Assembly (NCBI RefSeq): GCF_003950315.1
Contig: NZ_NGJT01000002.1
Span: 62,001-126,000, forward strand
Origin: Vagococcus bubulae
GTDB lineage: Bacteria > Bacillota > Bacilli > Lactobacillales > Vagococcaceae
DNA length: 64,000 nt
Direction: 5' to 3'
In this document: piece after piece, positions 45,672 to 55,505 of the stretch
How positions within the stretch are numbered: the stretch's first letter is position 1
How the letters are laid out: each line of letters begins with the position of its first letter
Notes under the pieces: model-generated
Database searches by the model: none
The model's input: only the letters and a program-made list of their open reading frames with translations
What the model was told of the DNA's origin: nothing
Program-made: the position numbers and the translations under genes

Positions 45672-45972
45672 AACTTATTTTTTTCTTTTGTTTGACAGGT
45701 ATCTCAACTTCTACGACACCATGCGTTCGAATGATTTCTAATTCTGGGTTATCCATTGTAGTATGAAGTAGTTCTTCTAATACGGCATTTAGCTCTATAT
45801 CTTTGATGTCACGCGTTTTATTAACTAAAACAACATCAATATGAGTATCTGCTGTACTATGAATGACTAACGTTTTACCTAATGAATAGACACTGACAAA
45901 TCTAGCATCTGTGTTTTCCAATTGTTTAGAAACCAAAGTAGCATAACTGTTTGTAACGTCAATTAATTTCAT
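45670..45972 (-). CDS. DUF1827-like small protein
   Basis: 100 residues. ATG 45972 follows TTGGGGTGATATTA; the in-frame GTG nine bases upstream sits inside this site. 'MKLIDVTNSYATLVSKQLENTDARFVSVYSLGKTLVIHS' fits DUF1827, a family of lactic acid bacteria and enterococci without known role. Mixed alpha/beta, basic C-terminus (KQKKK), probably cytoplasmic. It lies downstream of clpE on the same strand, separated by a terminator. Confidence 0.7.
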   Translation of the reverse strand: MKLIDVTNSYATLVSKQLENTDARFVSVYSLGKTLVIHSTADTHIDVVLVNKTRDIKDIELNAVLEELLHTTMDNPELEIIRTHGVVEVEIPVKQKKKIS

Positions 45973-46030
45973 TAATATCACCCCAATTTAGTTGTACCGT
46001 TCTTTATAAATTAATTATACCACAATGATT

Positions 46031-46082
46031 AAAAATTAAGGAGAAAAGCTTCCTATATATAGGAAAGAATTTTCTCCTTAAA
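46031..46082 (-). terminator. Terminator of clpE
   Basis: TTAAGGAGAAAA pairs with TTTTCTCCTTAA, enclosing a second stem TTCCTATATATAGGAA. The plus-strand AAAAATTAA gives a T-run on the minus strand. Confidence 0.85.
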
Positions 46083-46087
46083 TCATA

Positions 46088-48247
46088 TTATTGGTTAATT
46101 TGTTCTGTTATTGTGATTTTATCATCTACTAAATTGGCTGATAATATTTTTGCGTTAGGATTATCTAGATAACAATCAGCGATACCATCTTCAATGTATT
46201 CTTGAATAATCCGTCTTAGAGGTCTTGCTCCCATATTTGCATCATAACCAAGTTCAACTAATTTTTCTTTTGTTTCTTCGCTTGTTTCAATCACAATCCC
46301 TTGTTCTTGTAATTTTATGTTTATCTCATCAAGCATGAGAGACACAATAGAAAGTAAATTATCTTTGCTTAATGGTTTGAATTCTATAATCCCATCAAAA
46401 CGATTTAAGAATTCAGGTTTAAAGTAATGTGTTAATTGGTTTAAAACAGATTGAGTGGTGCCATCTTTTATTGCACCAAATCCAACACTTGCTTCAACAT
46501 TTTGTGTACCAGCGTTACTTGTCATGATAATCAAAGTATCTTTAAAACTAATCGTTCTACCTTTTGCATCAGTTAAACGTCCATCTTCTAATATTTGTAA
46601 AAAGAGATGCAATACGTCAGGATGAGCTTTTTCAACTTCGTCTAAAAGAATTAAACTGTATGGATTTCTACGAACCCTTTCAGTTAATTGACCAGCTTCA
46701 TTGTATCCAACATAGCCTGGTGGAGAACCAATTAATTTTGATACGCTGTGTTTTTCCATGTATTCACTCATATCAAAACGAACCATATTTGTTTCATGAC
46801 CAAAAAGCTCTTTAGCAAGTTGTTTAGCAAGTTCTGTTTTACCAACACCAGTCGGACCAACAAAAAGAAATGAGCCGATTGGTCGATTTTTATTTCCCAA
46901 TCCAATACGATTTCTTCTGATAGCACGTGATACTTTATCAATGGCCTCATCTTGTCCAATGACATGTTGTTTCAAATCGCTTGCTAAATGTTTCATTTGT
47001 TGTTGTTCTGTTTCTTTTAATTTTCCTACTGGGATACCAGTCATGACTTCAACCGTTTGTTCCATATCGGTAATCGTAACCACTGGCATACTATCTTCTG
47101 AAACTTGGTGAATTTTTAATTCTTCTAATTTTTTTATTTGATCTCTGTAGTAGGCTGCTTTTTCAAAATCTTCTTCTTCAGAGGCAATTTGTTTGTTAGC
47201 CTCAGCTCTTGCAATTCTTGAATTAAGTATTTTGGGATCAATGGAGGGAATGGTTAAATTCTTTTTAGAACCAGTTTCATCAAGTAAGTCGATTGCTTTA
47301 TCAGGTAAATGTCTATCTTGTATGAAACGACTTGATAAATATACAGCTCCCTCTATTGCATCATCAGTGTATTTAACATGATGATAGTGTTCATATTTTT
47401 CTTGAATTCCTTTTAAGATATGGATTGTTTCTTCAATAGTTGGTTCATCCACTTTAACAGGTTGTAAACGTCTTTCAAGAGCAGCATCTTTTTCTATAAT
47501 TCGATATTCATTAAATGTTGTTGCGCCAACAAGTTGTAACTCACCACGAGCTAAAGCTGGTTTTAAAATATTTCCAGCGTCCATTGAACCGTCATTAACA
47601 GAACCGGCACCAACAATTTCATGGATTTCATCAATAAATAAGATGATATTTTTTTGTGATTTTAATTCTGTTATTAATTGTTTCATGCGTTCTTCAAATT
47701 GTCCTCTCACACCAGTACCTTGTACAAGTGAGACAACATCAAGACGAATCACTTCTTTATTTTCTAATTTACTAGGAACATCTCCATTGACAATACTTAA
47801 AGCAAGTCCCTCAACGACAGCCGTTTTACCAACACCGGGTTCTCCGATTAATACAGGATTATTTTTTGTTCGCCGATTTAAAATTTCTATAACCCGTTTT
47901 ATTTCTCCGTCACGTCCGATGACAGGGTCTATTTTTCCTTCACGGGCTAGTTGAGTTAAGTTTTCACCATATTCACTAAGAATAGACGTTCCACCATTTG
48001 CTCCATGTTGTGTTTGGGTATTACTCTGTTGTTGTTTCATTGATTGTTGGGCTAATTGTTTAAAAAAATCGTTTAGTTGACCAAAACCATAAGGATCTTG
48101 AGCAAATTTTTCTCTGTTCATTTGATCTTCTTGAGATTTTAAGTCACGATAACATTTTTGACATAAATCTATTTGTTGTTGTTCTCCATTTAGTGTGGCA
48201 TGTAAATGGATTGTCGCATCATTTTTTTTACAGTTTTTACATAGCAT
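46088..48247 (-). CDS. clpE: ATP-dependent Clp protease ATP-binding subunit ClpE
   Basis: 719 residues. ATG 48247 lies seven bases from AAAGGAGGA; the TTG six bases earlier is too close. N-terminal zinc finger Cys3-x2-Cys6...Cys29-x2-Cys32 marks ClpE. Two AAA+ domains: Walker A '[13 protein letters not shown]' and '[13 protein letters not shown]', with '[10 protein letters not shown]' near the end. Between them a short UVR-like coiled coil ('[21 protein letters not shown]'). An unfoldase of the HSP100 class that feeds ClpP and helps resolve heat damage and CtsR. A CtsR operator and a sigma-A promoter lie directly upstream. Confidence 0.97.
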   Translation of the reverse strand: MLCKNCKKNDATIHLHATLNGEQQQIDLCQKCYRDLKSQEDQMNREKFAQDPYGFGQLNDFFKQLAQQSMKQQQSNTQTQHGANGGTSILSEYGENLTQLAREGKIDPVIGRDGEIKRVIEILNRRTKNNPVLIGEPGVGKTAVVEGLALSIVNGDVPSKLENKEVIRLDVVSLVQGTGVRGQFEERMKQLITELKSQKNIILFIDEIHEIVGAGSVNDGSMDAGNILKPALARGELQLVGATTFNEYRIIEKDAALERRLQPVKVDEPTIEETIHILKGIQEKYEHYHHVKYTDDAIEGAVYLSSRFIQDRHLPDKAIDLLDETGSKKNLTIPSIDPKILNSRIARAEANKQIASEEEDFEKAAYYRDQIKKLEELKIHQVSEDSMPVVTITDMEQTVEVMTGIPVGKLKETEQQQMKHLASDLKQHVIGQDEAIDKVSRAIRRNRIGLGNKNRPIGSFLFVGPTGVGKTELAKQLAKELFGHETNMVRFDMSEYMEKHSVSKLIGSPPGYVGYNEAGQLTERVRRNPYSLILLDEVEKAHPDVLHLFLQILEDGRLTDAKGRTISFKDTLIIMTSNAGTQNVEASVGFGAIKDGTTQSVLNQLTHYFKPEFLNRFDGIIEFKPLSKDNLLSIVSLMLDEINIKLQEQGIVIETSEETKEKLVELGYDANMGARPLRRIIQEYIEDGIADCYLDNPNAKILSANLVDDKITITEQINQ

Positions 48248-48286
48248 AGGCAAATCCTCCTTTAATCAAATGACACAGTCAGTTTT

Positions 48287-48303
48287 TGACCTGTTTTGAC
48301 CTT
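48287..48303 (-). promoter_or_regulatory. CtsR operator of clpE
   Basis: Minus strand GGTCAAAACAGGTCAAA is a perfect tandem heptad (GGTCAAA-N3-GGTCAAA), the CtsR binding site. It lies at the expected transcription start. Confidence 0.95.
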
Positions 48304-48311
48304 AAAGCAAT

Positions 48312-48340
48312 TATATAATTTTTGAATATAAGAAGCAAAA
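48312..48340 (-). promoter_or_regulatory. Sigma-A promoter of clpE
   Basis: Minus strand TTGCTT (48340-48335), 17 bases, TATAAT (48317-48312). CtsR bound at 48287-48303 would block transcription start. Confidence 0.8.
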
Positions 48341-48560
48341 ATTACGCTTATTTTTTTATCATGTATTTTAAGGGAAAAAATATTGAAAATAAATTGTAAC
48401 AAAAAATGTTTTTTTATTATAAAGATTAGAATTGCGATTTAGTGCACAAAATGATTGCTATATCAAATTAATTACTAGAAAATCGTAAATTATTTTCTGA
48501 AATAGCCTTGAAAAGTTTATAAAAGGTTTTTAAAGTTCTTTATAGAACATAGGAAAAAAG

Positions 48561-48589
48561 TTGTAAGTAATAGAAAAACATGGTATTCT
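48561..48589 (+). promoter_or_regulatory. Promoter of the ptsHI operon
   Basis: TTGTAA, 17-base spacer, TATTCT; about 80 bases of leader follow before ptsH. The rest of the clpE-ptsH gap (48341-48560) is AT-rich with nothing else recognised. Confidence 0.65.
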
Positions 48590-48678
48590 TTATCATTGAA
48601 AGGGTTATTTTTTTAGGGTGATTTTTGATTAAATAATCCATCATAAAAATTTTTCACATGACAAAGGAGAAGATAATT

Positions 48679-48945
48679 ATGGAAAAAAAAGAATTTCACG
48701 TAGTAGCAGATACAGGTATCCACGCTAGACCAGCAACTTTATTGGTGCAAACAGCTAGCAAATTTAGTTCAGATGTAAACTTAGAATACAAAGGTAAATC
48801 TGTTAACTTAAAATCAATCATGGGTGTCATGTCATTAGGTGTTGGCCAAGGTGCTGATGTAACAATCACTGCTGAAGGTGCTGACGAAGCTGATGCAATC
48901 GCAGCTATCGAAGAAACAATGAAAAAAGAAGGGTTATCTGAATAA
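48679..48945 (+). CDS. ptsH: Phosphocarrier protein HPr
   Basis: 88 residues. ATG 48679 follows AAAGGAGAAGATAATT; an in-frame ATG 21 bases earlier overlaps this site and is rejected. His15 in 'GIHARPAT' takes phosphate from EI, and Ser46 in '[10 protein letters not shown]' is the HPr kinase site that makes it a CcpA co-repressor. It links sugar uptake to carbon catabolite control. The stop overlaps the ptsI start (TAATG). Confidence 0.97.
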   Translation: MEKKEFHVVADTGIHARPATLLVQTASKFSSDVNLEYKGKSVNLKSIMGVMSLGVGQGADVTITAEGADEADAIAAIEETMKKEGLSE

Positions 48946-50666
48946 TGACAAAACAATTGAAAGGTATTGCAGTTAGTGATGGCATTGCAGTTGCTAAAGC
49001 ATATCTTTTAGTTGAACCGGATTTATCATTTGAAAAACGTTCAGTTGAAAACGTCGAAGCCGAAGCAGCACGTCTTTCAGATGCTCTTAGTCAATCAACT
49101 AAAGATTTGCAAGCAATTAGAGACAAAGCGGTAAAAAGTTTAGGTGAAGAAGAAGCACAAGTATTCGATGCTCACTTAATGGTTTTATCTGACCCTGAAT
49201 TGATCAGTGCAATTGAAGGAAATATCAAAGATAACAAAGTTAATGCTGAATCAGCATTAAAAGAAGTGACTGATATGTTTATTGGCATGTTTGAGGCTAT
49301 GGAAGATAACCCTTACATGAAAGAAAGAGCTGCCGATATTCGTGACGTGACAAAACGTGTCATGAGTCATTTACTAGGTGTAAAATTACCTGATTTAACA
49401 ATGATTGATGAAGAAGTCATTATTGTTGCTGAAGATTTAACACCAAGTGATACCGCTCAATTAGACCGTAATTTTGTTCGTGCGTTTGTTACAAATATTG
49501 GTGGACGTACATCTCACTCTGCTATTATGGCACGTTCTTTAGAAATTCCTGCTGTTGTAGGAACAAAAGAAATTACTGAGTATGTTGTCGAAGGTGACAT
49601 CTTAGCTGTTGATGGTAGTGAAGGAGACGTTATTGTTAATCCTACTGATGAACAAGTTGCTGATTTTAAAGCAAAAGAAAAAGCATTTAATGAATTAAAA
49701 GCTGAATGGGATAAATTGAAACATGCTAAAACAGTAACTGCTGATGGCAAACATTTTGAATTAGCTGGAAACATTGGAACACCTAAAGATTTAGAAGGTG
49801 TGTTAGGTCATGGAGGAGAAGCAGTTGGGTTATACCGTACTGAATTCTTATATATGGACTCTCCAGATTTTCCAACTGAAGATGAACAATTTGAAGCTTA
49901 TAAAGCAGTTTTAGAAGGTATGGAAGGTAAACCAGTTGTGGTTCGTACAATGGATATTGGTGGGGATAAAGAACTTCCTTACTTAAAATTCCCAGAAGAA
50001 ATGAATCCGTTCTTAGGTTACCGTGCTATTCGTATTTGTTTAGCAGAAGATCAAATGTTCCGTACTCAGTTACGTGCATTATTACGTGCATCTGTTTATG
50101 GAAATTTACGTATTATGTTCCCAATGATTGCTACTTTAGCTGAATTTAGAGAAGCTAAAGCTTTATTGGAAGAAGAAAAAGCTAAATTAGTTGCTGAAGG
50201 TGTGGACGTTTCTGATGATATCCAAGTAGGTATTATGATTGAAATTCCAGCTGCGGCAGTAATTGCTGACCGCTTCGCTAAAGAAGTTGATTTCTTTAGT
50301 ATTGGAACAAATGATTTAATTCAATATACAATGGCAGCAGACCGTATGAACGAACGTGTTTCTTACTTATATCAACCTTATAATCCTGCAATTTTACGTT
50401 TAATTAAAAACGTTATTGACTCAGCTCATGCTGAAGGAAAATGGGCTGGTATGTGTGGGGAAATGGCTGGCGATCAAACAGCTGTTCCATTACTAGTTGG
50501 TTTAGGACTAGATGAGTTTTCTATGAGTGCAACAAGTATTTTACGTACTCGTAGCTTAATGAGTCGTCTTGATTCTAAGAAAATGACTGAATTAGCTGAA
50601 AAAGCTATTACTGAATGTGATACTGCTGATGAAGTTGTTGCATTAGTTGAAGAGTATACTAAATAA
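48945..50666 (+). CDS. ptsI: Phosphoenolpyruvate-protein phosphotransferase (Enzyme I)
   Basis: 573 residues, full length. Translation is coupled to ptsH. Active-site histidine in '[21 protein letters not shown]', PEP-binding 'RTEFLYMD', '[24 protein letters not shown]', and the PEP-utiliser signature '[19 protein letters not shown]' with Cys in 'GMCGEMAGD'. It starts the phosphate chain PEP to EI to HPr to sugar-specific EII proteins. Confidence 0.98.
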   Translation: MTKQLKGIAVSDGIAVAKAYLLVEPDLSFEKRSVENVEAEAARLSDALSQSTKDLQAIRDKAVKSLGEEEAQVFDAHLMVLSDPELISAIEGNIKDNKVNAESALKEVTDMFIGMFEAMEDNPYMKERAADIRDVTKRVMSHLLGVKLPDLTMIDEEVIIVAEDLTPSDTAQLDRNFVRAFVTNIGGRTSHSAIMARSLEIPAVVGTKEITEYVVEGDILAVDGSEGDVIVNPTDEQVADFKAKEKAFNELKAEWDKLKHAKTVTADGKHFELAGNIGTPKDLEGVLGHGGEAVGLYRTEFLYMDSPDFPTEDEQFEAYKAVLEGMEGKPVVVRTMDIGGDKELPYLKFPEEMNPFLGYRAIRICLAEDQMFRTQLRALLRASVYGNLRIMFPMIATLAEFREAKALLEEEKAKLVAEGVDVSDDIQVGIMIEIPAAAVIADRFAKEVDFFSIGTNDLIQYTMAADRMNERVSYLYQPYNPAILRLIKNVIDSAHAEGKWAGMCGEMAGDQTAVPLLVGLGLDEFSMSATSILRTRSLMSRLDSKKMTELAEKAITECDTADEVVALVEEYTK

Positions 50667-50676
50667 TCAACATTTA

Positions 50677-50722
50677 AAACTATAATTTACTGTTTTTATA
50701 CAGTAAATTATAGTTTTTTTTT
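50677..50722 (+). terminator. Rho-independent terminator of ptsHI
   Basis: AAACTATAATTTACTG pairs with CAGTAAATTATAGTTT, 8-base loop, then a long T-run. Confidence 0.92.
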
Positions 50723-50838
50723 ATTGTAACGTGTTAAGATAGGTACTAGTGTATAAATTTCGTATAAAAAATGCGACTGTAGTATGATGTATTGTGAAAT
50801 AAATTTACGTATTATAGTAGATATTAGGAGTGGATTTT

Positions 50839-51867
50839 TTGTTAAGGATAAATATGTTTTCATCAGCTGATAAAGTGAAAGGCCAAGGGGTTGGAAGTGC
50901 CTATATCGAATTAATTAATATGCTCAATAAACATTTTTCAACTGAGTTTGATATTTCAATTAATAAATTTAAGCAATCGGATATCTCGCATTATCATACT
51001 GTGGATCCACAGTTTTTTATCTCAACTTTTTTTAAAAAGAAAAGAGGCACAACAATAGGATATGTCCACTTTTTACCTGAAACACTTGAAGGAAGTCTAA
51101 CTCTTTTTTCACCATTTAAAAAGATATTTGATTGGTACCTTATTCGTTTTTATGGACGGATGGATCAATTAGTAGTAGTGAATCCAACGTTTATCCCAAA
51201 ATTAGTTGAGGCAGGATTAAAAGAAGAACGAATCACCTATATCCCAAACTTTGTATCCAATAAAACGTTTTATGAAGCAACAATAGAAGAAAAAAAAGAT
51301 TGGCGGAAAAAATATCAAATTCCAGAAGAAAAATTAGTCATTCTAGGGACGGGACAAATCCAACAAAGAAAAGGTATTGATGATTTCGTTCAATTAGCGA
51401 TTGATAACCCTGATAGTCAATTTATTTGGGCAGGTGGTTTTTCTTTTGGTAAAATAACAGATGGATATGATCGATATAAAAAGATATATGATAATCCACC
51501 AAAAAACTTATTATTTACAGGAATTGTTGACCGGGAAGAAATCATGAGATTATACAATTTAGCCGATGTGTTTTTATTGCCATCTTACAATGAACTGTTT
51601 CCAATGAGTATATTAGAAGCATTTAATTGTGGTACACCTGTCATGTTAAGAGATTTGGAGTTATATCATGCGATTATAGATGAGCAGTATATCTCAACAA
51701 AAGATATCAATGACATGAATAAAGAAATTGATAAAATTAAAAAAAATCCTCAAATATTAAAAGAATATCAACAAAAATCAAAAAATTCAGCCTTATATTA
51801 TAGTGAGGAAAATGTCGCCAAAATATGGTATGACTATTATAAAGAAAGTGCTAAGGAGGAGAACTAG
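50839..51867 (+). CDS. bgsA: Glycolipid glycosyltransferase, BgsA/CpoA-like
   Basis: 342 residues. TTG at 50839 is chosen (AGGAG eight bases upstream); the GTG at 50830 touches that site. GT4 family, GT-B fold: 'MFSSADKVKGQGVGSAYIELI' at the N-terminus, 'GTGQIQQRKGIDDFVQLA', and the donor-binding 'FLLPSYNELFPMSILEAFNCGTPVM'. In enterococci and streptococci this protein adds the second sugar to monoglucosyl-diacylglycerol to make the diglycosyl lipid anchor of lipoteichoic acid. The next gene, directly adjoining, makes the first glucosyl step. Confidence 0.87.
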   Translation: MLRINMFSSADKVKGQGVGSAYIELINMLNKHFSTEFDISINKFKQSDISHYHTVDPQFFISTFFKKKRGTTIGYVHFLPETLEGSLTLFSPFKKIFDWYLIRFYGRMDQLVVVNPTFIPKLVEAGLKEERITYIPNFVSNKTFYEATIEEKKDWRKKYQIPEEKLVILGTGQIQQRKGIDDFVQLAIDNPDSQFIWAGGFSFGKITDGYDRYKKIYDNPPKNLLFTGIVDREEIMRLYNLADVFLLPSYNELFPMSILEAFNCGTPVMLRDLELYHAIIDEQYISTKDINDMNKEIDKIKKNPQILKEYQQKSKNSALYYSEENVAKIWYDYYKESAKEEN

Positions 51868-53073
51868 GTGAAAATAGGTTTTTTTACGGATACATATTTC
51901 CCTCAAGTTAGTGGTGTATCAACATCTATTAGAACACTAAAGCAAGAACTTGAAAAGTTGGGACATGACGTGTATATTTTCACAACAACAGATCCTGATG
52001 CAAAAGAAGTAGAACCACGTATTATACGAATGCCAAGTATTCCGTTTATTTCATTTAAAGATAGACGCGTGGTTATTAGGGGAATGTTGTATGCTTATCA
52101 TATTGCCAAAGAAATAGATTTGGATATTGTTCACACGCATACAGAATTTGGTGTGGGGATATTAGGTAAACAAACAGCCAAAGCATTAAACGTTCCAGTT
52201 GTTCATACTTATCACACGATGTATGAAGATTATTTACATTATATTGCTAAAGGAAAAGTATTAAAACCAGTTCATGTTAAGCAATTATCTAAGTTATATA
52301 CTAATCATATGTCTGGTATTATTTGTCCTAGTCAAAGAGTGGTAAGTAAGTTACAAGAGTATGGGATAGAACGTCCAATGTCTGTTATCCCGACAGGAAT
52401 TAATGTGTCACAATTTAAGCCCGTTGAAGAAGAATTGATAAAAAATGTGCGTCAAACGTATCAAATTGATGATGAGGCGTGTTTGTTGTTATCAGTTAGT
52501 CGAATATCTTATGAAAAAAATATTCAAACAGTTCTAAATGGTATGCCGGATGTTGTTAGGGAAATACCAAACGTTCAATTATTGATTGTTGGAGATGGTC
52601 CATTTAAAGCGAAATTAGAGAAACAAGTTGAGGAACTTGGTTTATTGGATTATGTGACGTTTGCAGGGGAAATTCCTAATAAAGATATTGCCCCATTTTA
52701 TCAAGCAGCAGATTACTTTGTCAGTGCATCAGATTCTGAAACTCAGGGATTAACTTATACAGAGGCTATGGCAGCAAAAACAAAGGTTGTTGCTAAAGGA
52801 AATGACTATTTAGATAGTTTGTTTGATGATGAAACTTTAGGTATTACTTATGTCGAAAATGAAGATTTTGCGCAAGCATTGATTGAATATGTAAAAAAAG
52901 ATTTATCAACTAAGAAGACTATTTTAGAAGATAAATTATATGATATTTCAAGTGAGGCATTTGGTAAACGAGTGGAAGAATTTTATCAAGAAGCATTTGC
53001 TTATTTTGAAGAAAATCATCAAGATTATGAGGATGATAGTAGTTTGTACTCATTGAAATTATTTAAAAAGTAG
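51868..53073 (+). CDS. bgsB: 1,2-diacylglycerol 3-glucosyltransferase, BgsB-like
   Basis: 401 residues from a GTG right after the previous stop, with AAGGAGGAGAACTAG upstream. GT4 family: 'FTDTYFPQVSGVSTSIRTL', 'VHTHTEFGVGILGKQTAKAL', 'THYHTMYEDYLHYI'-like acceptor block, 'SRISYEKNIQTVLNG', and 'VSASDSETQGLTYTEAMAAKTKVV' with the E-x7-E motif. It transfers glucose from UDP-Glc to diacylglycerol. With the upstream gene it forms the glycolipid pair known from Enterococcus and Listeria (lafA/lafB). Confidence 0.9.
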   Translation: MKIGFFTDTYFPQVSGVSTSIRTLKQELEKLGHDVYIFTTTDPDAKEVEPRIIRMPSIPFISFKDRRVVIRGMLYAYHIAKEIDLDIVHTHTEFGVGILGKQTAKALNVPVVHTYHTMYEDYLHYIAKGKVLKPVHVKQLSKLYTNHMSGIICPSQRVVSKLQEYGIERPMSVIPTGINVSQFKPVEEELIKNVRQTYQIDDEACLLLSVSRISYEKNIQTVLNGMPDVVREIPNVQLLIVGDGPFKAKLEKQVEELGLLDYVTFAGEIPNKDIAPFYQAADYFVSASDSETQGLTYTEAMAAKTKVVAKGNDYLDSLFDDETLGITYVENEDFAQALIEYVKKDLSTKKTILEDKLYDISSEAFGKRVEEFYQEAFAYFEENHQDYEDDSSLYSLKLFKK

Positions 53074-53091
53074 TGCGTTAGGAGGAACTCT

Positions 53092-54108
53092 ATGACCAAA
53101 AAAAACAAATGGTACCTACTTTTAGCAGTTATCTTAGGTCTAATTGTTATTGGAAATGAGATGAAAAAGGTCAGTTTACAGGATATGGCTACAGAGTTTT
53201 CTATTATTAATTGGTGGTGGATAGCTGCTTCAGTTGCTTGTATCTTAATATATTGGGGAATTGAGGCAAAGATTGTTCAAGTCTTGCTAAAACGGAGTAA
53301 TCCTAATTTTAGCTTTGCATCAAGCTACCGTATACCATTAATTGAGCACTTGTTTAATGCGATTACGCCATTTTCAACTGGTGGACAGCCAGCACAAATT
53401 ATTGCACTATCTAAGTCAGGTGTAGACACTGGTGTGGCAACGTCTGTTAGTTTAATGAAATTTGTTGTGTATCAAGTATGGATAGTCATTAATTTTTTAG
53501 TTTGTTTGGTAGGAGGTTATGGCTACTTATCAAACAATCTATCTAAATTGAAAGTATTAATACTTTTAAGTTTTATTATTCATTTTGTTATTGTTATAGC
53601 CTTATTGATGATTATGTATTGGTATAACTTTACAAGGAAGTTGGTCGATATGGTGTTTAAAGGCATTCGTCTATTTAAAAAAGGCGAAAAAATCGATCAA
53701 CTCTATCAAAGAACTATTGAAAAAATGGATACTTTTTATGAAGAAAGTAAATATATGAGAGATCAACCCATTTTAATGGTTAAAGTGAGTGCTCTAACTG
53801 TTCTACAGTTGACTGCTTATTATATTATTCCTTACTTTGTTCTTCATGGTTTAGGGATTCATGGTATCAGTATTTTTCATATTGTTGTTTTACATGCGTT
53901 TATCACGATGATTATTTCACTGTTTCCCATACCAGGTGGAACGGGAGGAGCAGAATATAGTTTTAGTTTATTATTTGGCACGTTTACGTTGTCTCAAAGT
54001 AAGTTAGTCTTGGCTATTTTTCTCTGGCGCGGAGTGACTTATTATTTGGGGATTATACTAGGATTGATTGCCTTAACAGTGCATCAAAAAAAGAAATCAA
54101 TTGAATGA
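53092..54108 (+). CDS. UPF0104/MprF-N-like flippase domain membrane protein
   Basis: 338 residues with TTAGGAGGAACTCT before the ATG. Seven to eight transmembrane helices; 'PLIEHLFNAITPFSTGGQPAQIIALSKSGV' and 'FPIPGGTGGAEYSFSLLFG' are the conserved motifs of the lysylphosphatidylglycerol-synthetase transmembrane region (LPG_synthase_TM, UPF0104). No synthase domain. It lies 18 bases after bgsB, so a role in moving or sensing glycolipid or LTA precursors across the membrane is likely but inferred. Confidence 0.85.
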   Translation: MTKKNKWYLLLAVILGLIVIGNEMKKVSLQDMATEFSIINWWWIAASVACILIYWGIEAKIVQVLLKRSNPNFSFASSYRIPLIEHLFNAITPFSTGGQPAQIIALSKSGVDTGVATSVSLMKFVVYQVWIVINFLVCLVGGYGYLSNNLSKLKVLILLSFIIHFVIVIALLMIMYWYNFTRKLVDMVFKGIRLFKKGEKIDQLYQRTIEKMDTFYEESKYMRDQPILMVKVSALTVLQLTAYYIIPYFVLHGLGIHGISIFHIVVLHAFITMIISLFPIPGGTGGAEYSFSLLFGTFTLSQSKLVLAIFLWRGVTYYLGIILGLIALTVHQKKKSIE

Positions 54109-54117
54109 TTTTATTAG

Positions 54118-54151
54118 AAACATTTGAGTTGTGTACTTAAATGTTTTTTTG
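54118..54151 (+). terminator. Rho-independent terminator of the bgs operon
   Basis: AAACATTTGAG pairs with CTTAAATGTTT (one mismatch) around TTGTGTA, then T-run. Confidence 0.85.
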
Positions 54152-54239
54152 TTATAGATTAAAAGGGGTATGGCTTTATTTAATCATTGACTTTTCCTAT
54201 AATGAAAGTATCAAAATTATTTATATGAGGTGAAAAGGC

Positions 54240-55106
54240 ATGGAGAAAATTGGTTTCATTGGTACGGGTGTTATGGGTGCATCGATTGTCAGACATTTAC
54301 TAAAAGCAGGCTATTCTGTAAACGTTTATAATCGTACGAAAGAAAAAACAGATGAATTAGTTAAAGAAGGTGCTATCTGGCAAGATACACCAAAAGATGT
54401 CACGACGAATAGCGATATTGTTTTTTCAATGGTTGGATATCCAAAAGATGTTGAAGAAATATATTATGGAGAAAATGGCATTTTTTCTGCGGATGTGACA
54501 GGGAAAATACTAATTGATATGACAACTAGTACACCTTCATTAGCACAAAAAATTTCACGAACAGCCACAGAAAAAGAAGCGTATAGTTTAGATGCTCCAG
54601 TATCTGGTGGCGATTTAGGCGCTAAAAACGGGACGCTAACCACGATGGTAGGTGGAAGTCCTGACGTTTTTAATAAAGTAGAATCAATCTTAACTGTGTT
54701 TAGTAGCAAAGTAAATTTACAAGGAAAAGCTGGTAGTGGGCAACACACTAAGATGGCTAATCAAATCATGATAGCAGGTACTATGACAGGGATGACAGAA
54801 CTACTGGTTTATGCAAAATCAGCAGGTTTAGATTTAGAAAAAGTCCTGGATACAGTTGGTGGAGGAAGTGCAGCAAATTGGTCGCTGACTAATTACGCCC
54901 CAAGAATTTTAAAAGAAGATTTTACACCAGGTTTTTTTGTTAAACATTTCTTAAAAGATTTAAATATTGCATTAGAAGAAGCTGAGAAAATGTCTATAGA
55001 TTTACCAGCAACTAAAGAAGCACGAAATCTTTATCAAGCACTAGTGGATAAAGGTTTTGAAAACGATGGAACACAAGCTTTAATTAAACTTTGGTGGGAT
55101 ATTTAA
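54240..55106 (+). CDS. NAD(P)-dependent beta-hydroxyacid dehydrogenase (HIBADH family)
   Basis: 288 residues with GAGGTGAAAAGGC before the ATG. Rossmann motif GFIGTGVMG (5-13), substrate motif DAPVSGGDLGAKNGTL (118-133), catalytic Lys171 in 'GSGQHTKMANQ'. The group includes 3-hydroxyisobutyrate dehydrogenase and tartronate semialdehyde reductase; the substrate cannot be read from sequence. Monocistronic or with the next gene. Confidence 0.85.
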   Translation: MEKIGFIGTGVMGASIVRHLLKAGYSVNVYNRTKEKTDELVKEGAIWQDTPKDVTTNSDIVFSMVGYPKDVEEIYYGENGIFSADVTGKILIDMTTSTPSLAQKISRTATEKEAYSLDAPVSGGDLGAKNGTLTTMVGGSPDVFNKVESILTVFSSKVNLQGKAGSGQHTKMANQIMIAGTMTGMTELLVYAKSAGLDLEKVLDTVGGGSAANWSLTNYAPRILKEDFTPGFFVKHFLKDLNIALEEAEKMSIDLPATKEARNLYQALVDKGFENDGTQALIKLWWDI

Positions 55107-55195
55107 AAAAGTTAAAAAAAGACATAGTTTTTCAATGCATGTTAGGTGTGTTTCTGTTACAATATAACAGAAGAAATGCGAAGGAGGCTAGCTCT

Positions 55196-55429
55196 ATGAA
55201 AAGTTCACAGTTAGCAGCAATTATTAAACGATTGAATGCAATGGTGGAATCTAGCGACAATGAAGTACAAGTTCGTCGATTTGAAAGAGAAGGACAAGAG
55301 CGATGCATCGTGACGTTTGATGGGAACAATGAGATGTTTGAATTAACTGAAGCAGGTTCTCAAGAAGTCTATCAATTTGATGACATTGATTTAGTCACTT
55401 TAGAAATTTTTGAATTATTACAAGACTAA
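55196..55429 (+). CDS. DUF1797 protein (YkuJ-like)
   Basis: 77 residues. ATG 55196 follows GAAGGAGGCTAGCTCT, so the longer frame from 55091 is rejected. 'QLAAIIKRLNAMVES' and 'VTFDGNNEMFELTEAGSQEVYQFDDIDLVTLEIFELLQD' match B. subtilis YkuJ and the DUF1797 family. Small alpha/beta cytoplasmic protein of unknown role. A TACAAT at 55158-55163 may be its -10. Confidence 0.85.
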   Translation: MKSSQLAAIIKRLNAMVESSDNEVQVRRFEREGQERCIVTFDGNNEMFELTEAGSQEVYQFDDIDLVTLEIFELLQD

Positions 55430-55435
55430 CAATTA

Positions 55436-55468
55436 AAAAGTGCGCACGTATGTGTGACACTTTTTTTT
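55436..55468 (+). terminator. Rho-independent terminator
   Basis: AAAAGTG / CACTTTT outer stem with an inner GCGCAC/GTGTGA imperfect stem, then T8. Confidence 0.75.
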
Positions 55469-55505
55469 TATGGGATAAACGAAATCACATAGAATAGGGG
55501 GAAAG

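Noticed and set aside
47643..47954. Plus-strand frame of 103 codons inside clpE
   Set aside because: It is antisense to a Walker-containing part of clpE and has no ribosome site or family match.
48341..48560. A riboswitch or small RNA in the clpE-ptsH gap
   Set aside because: The stretch is plain AT-rich with no conserved leader motif or strong hairpin that I can see.
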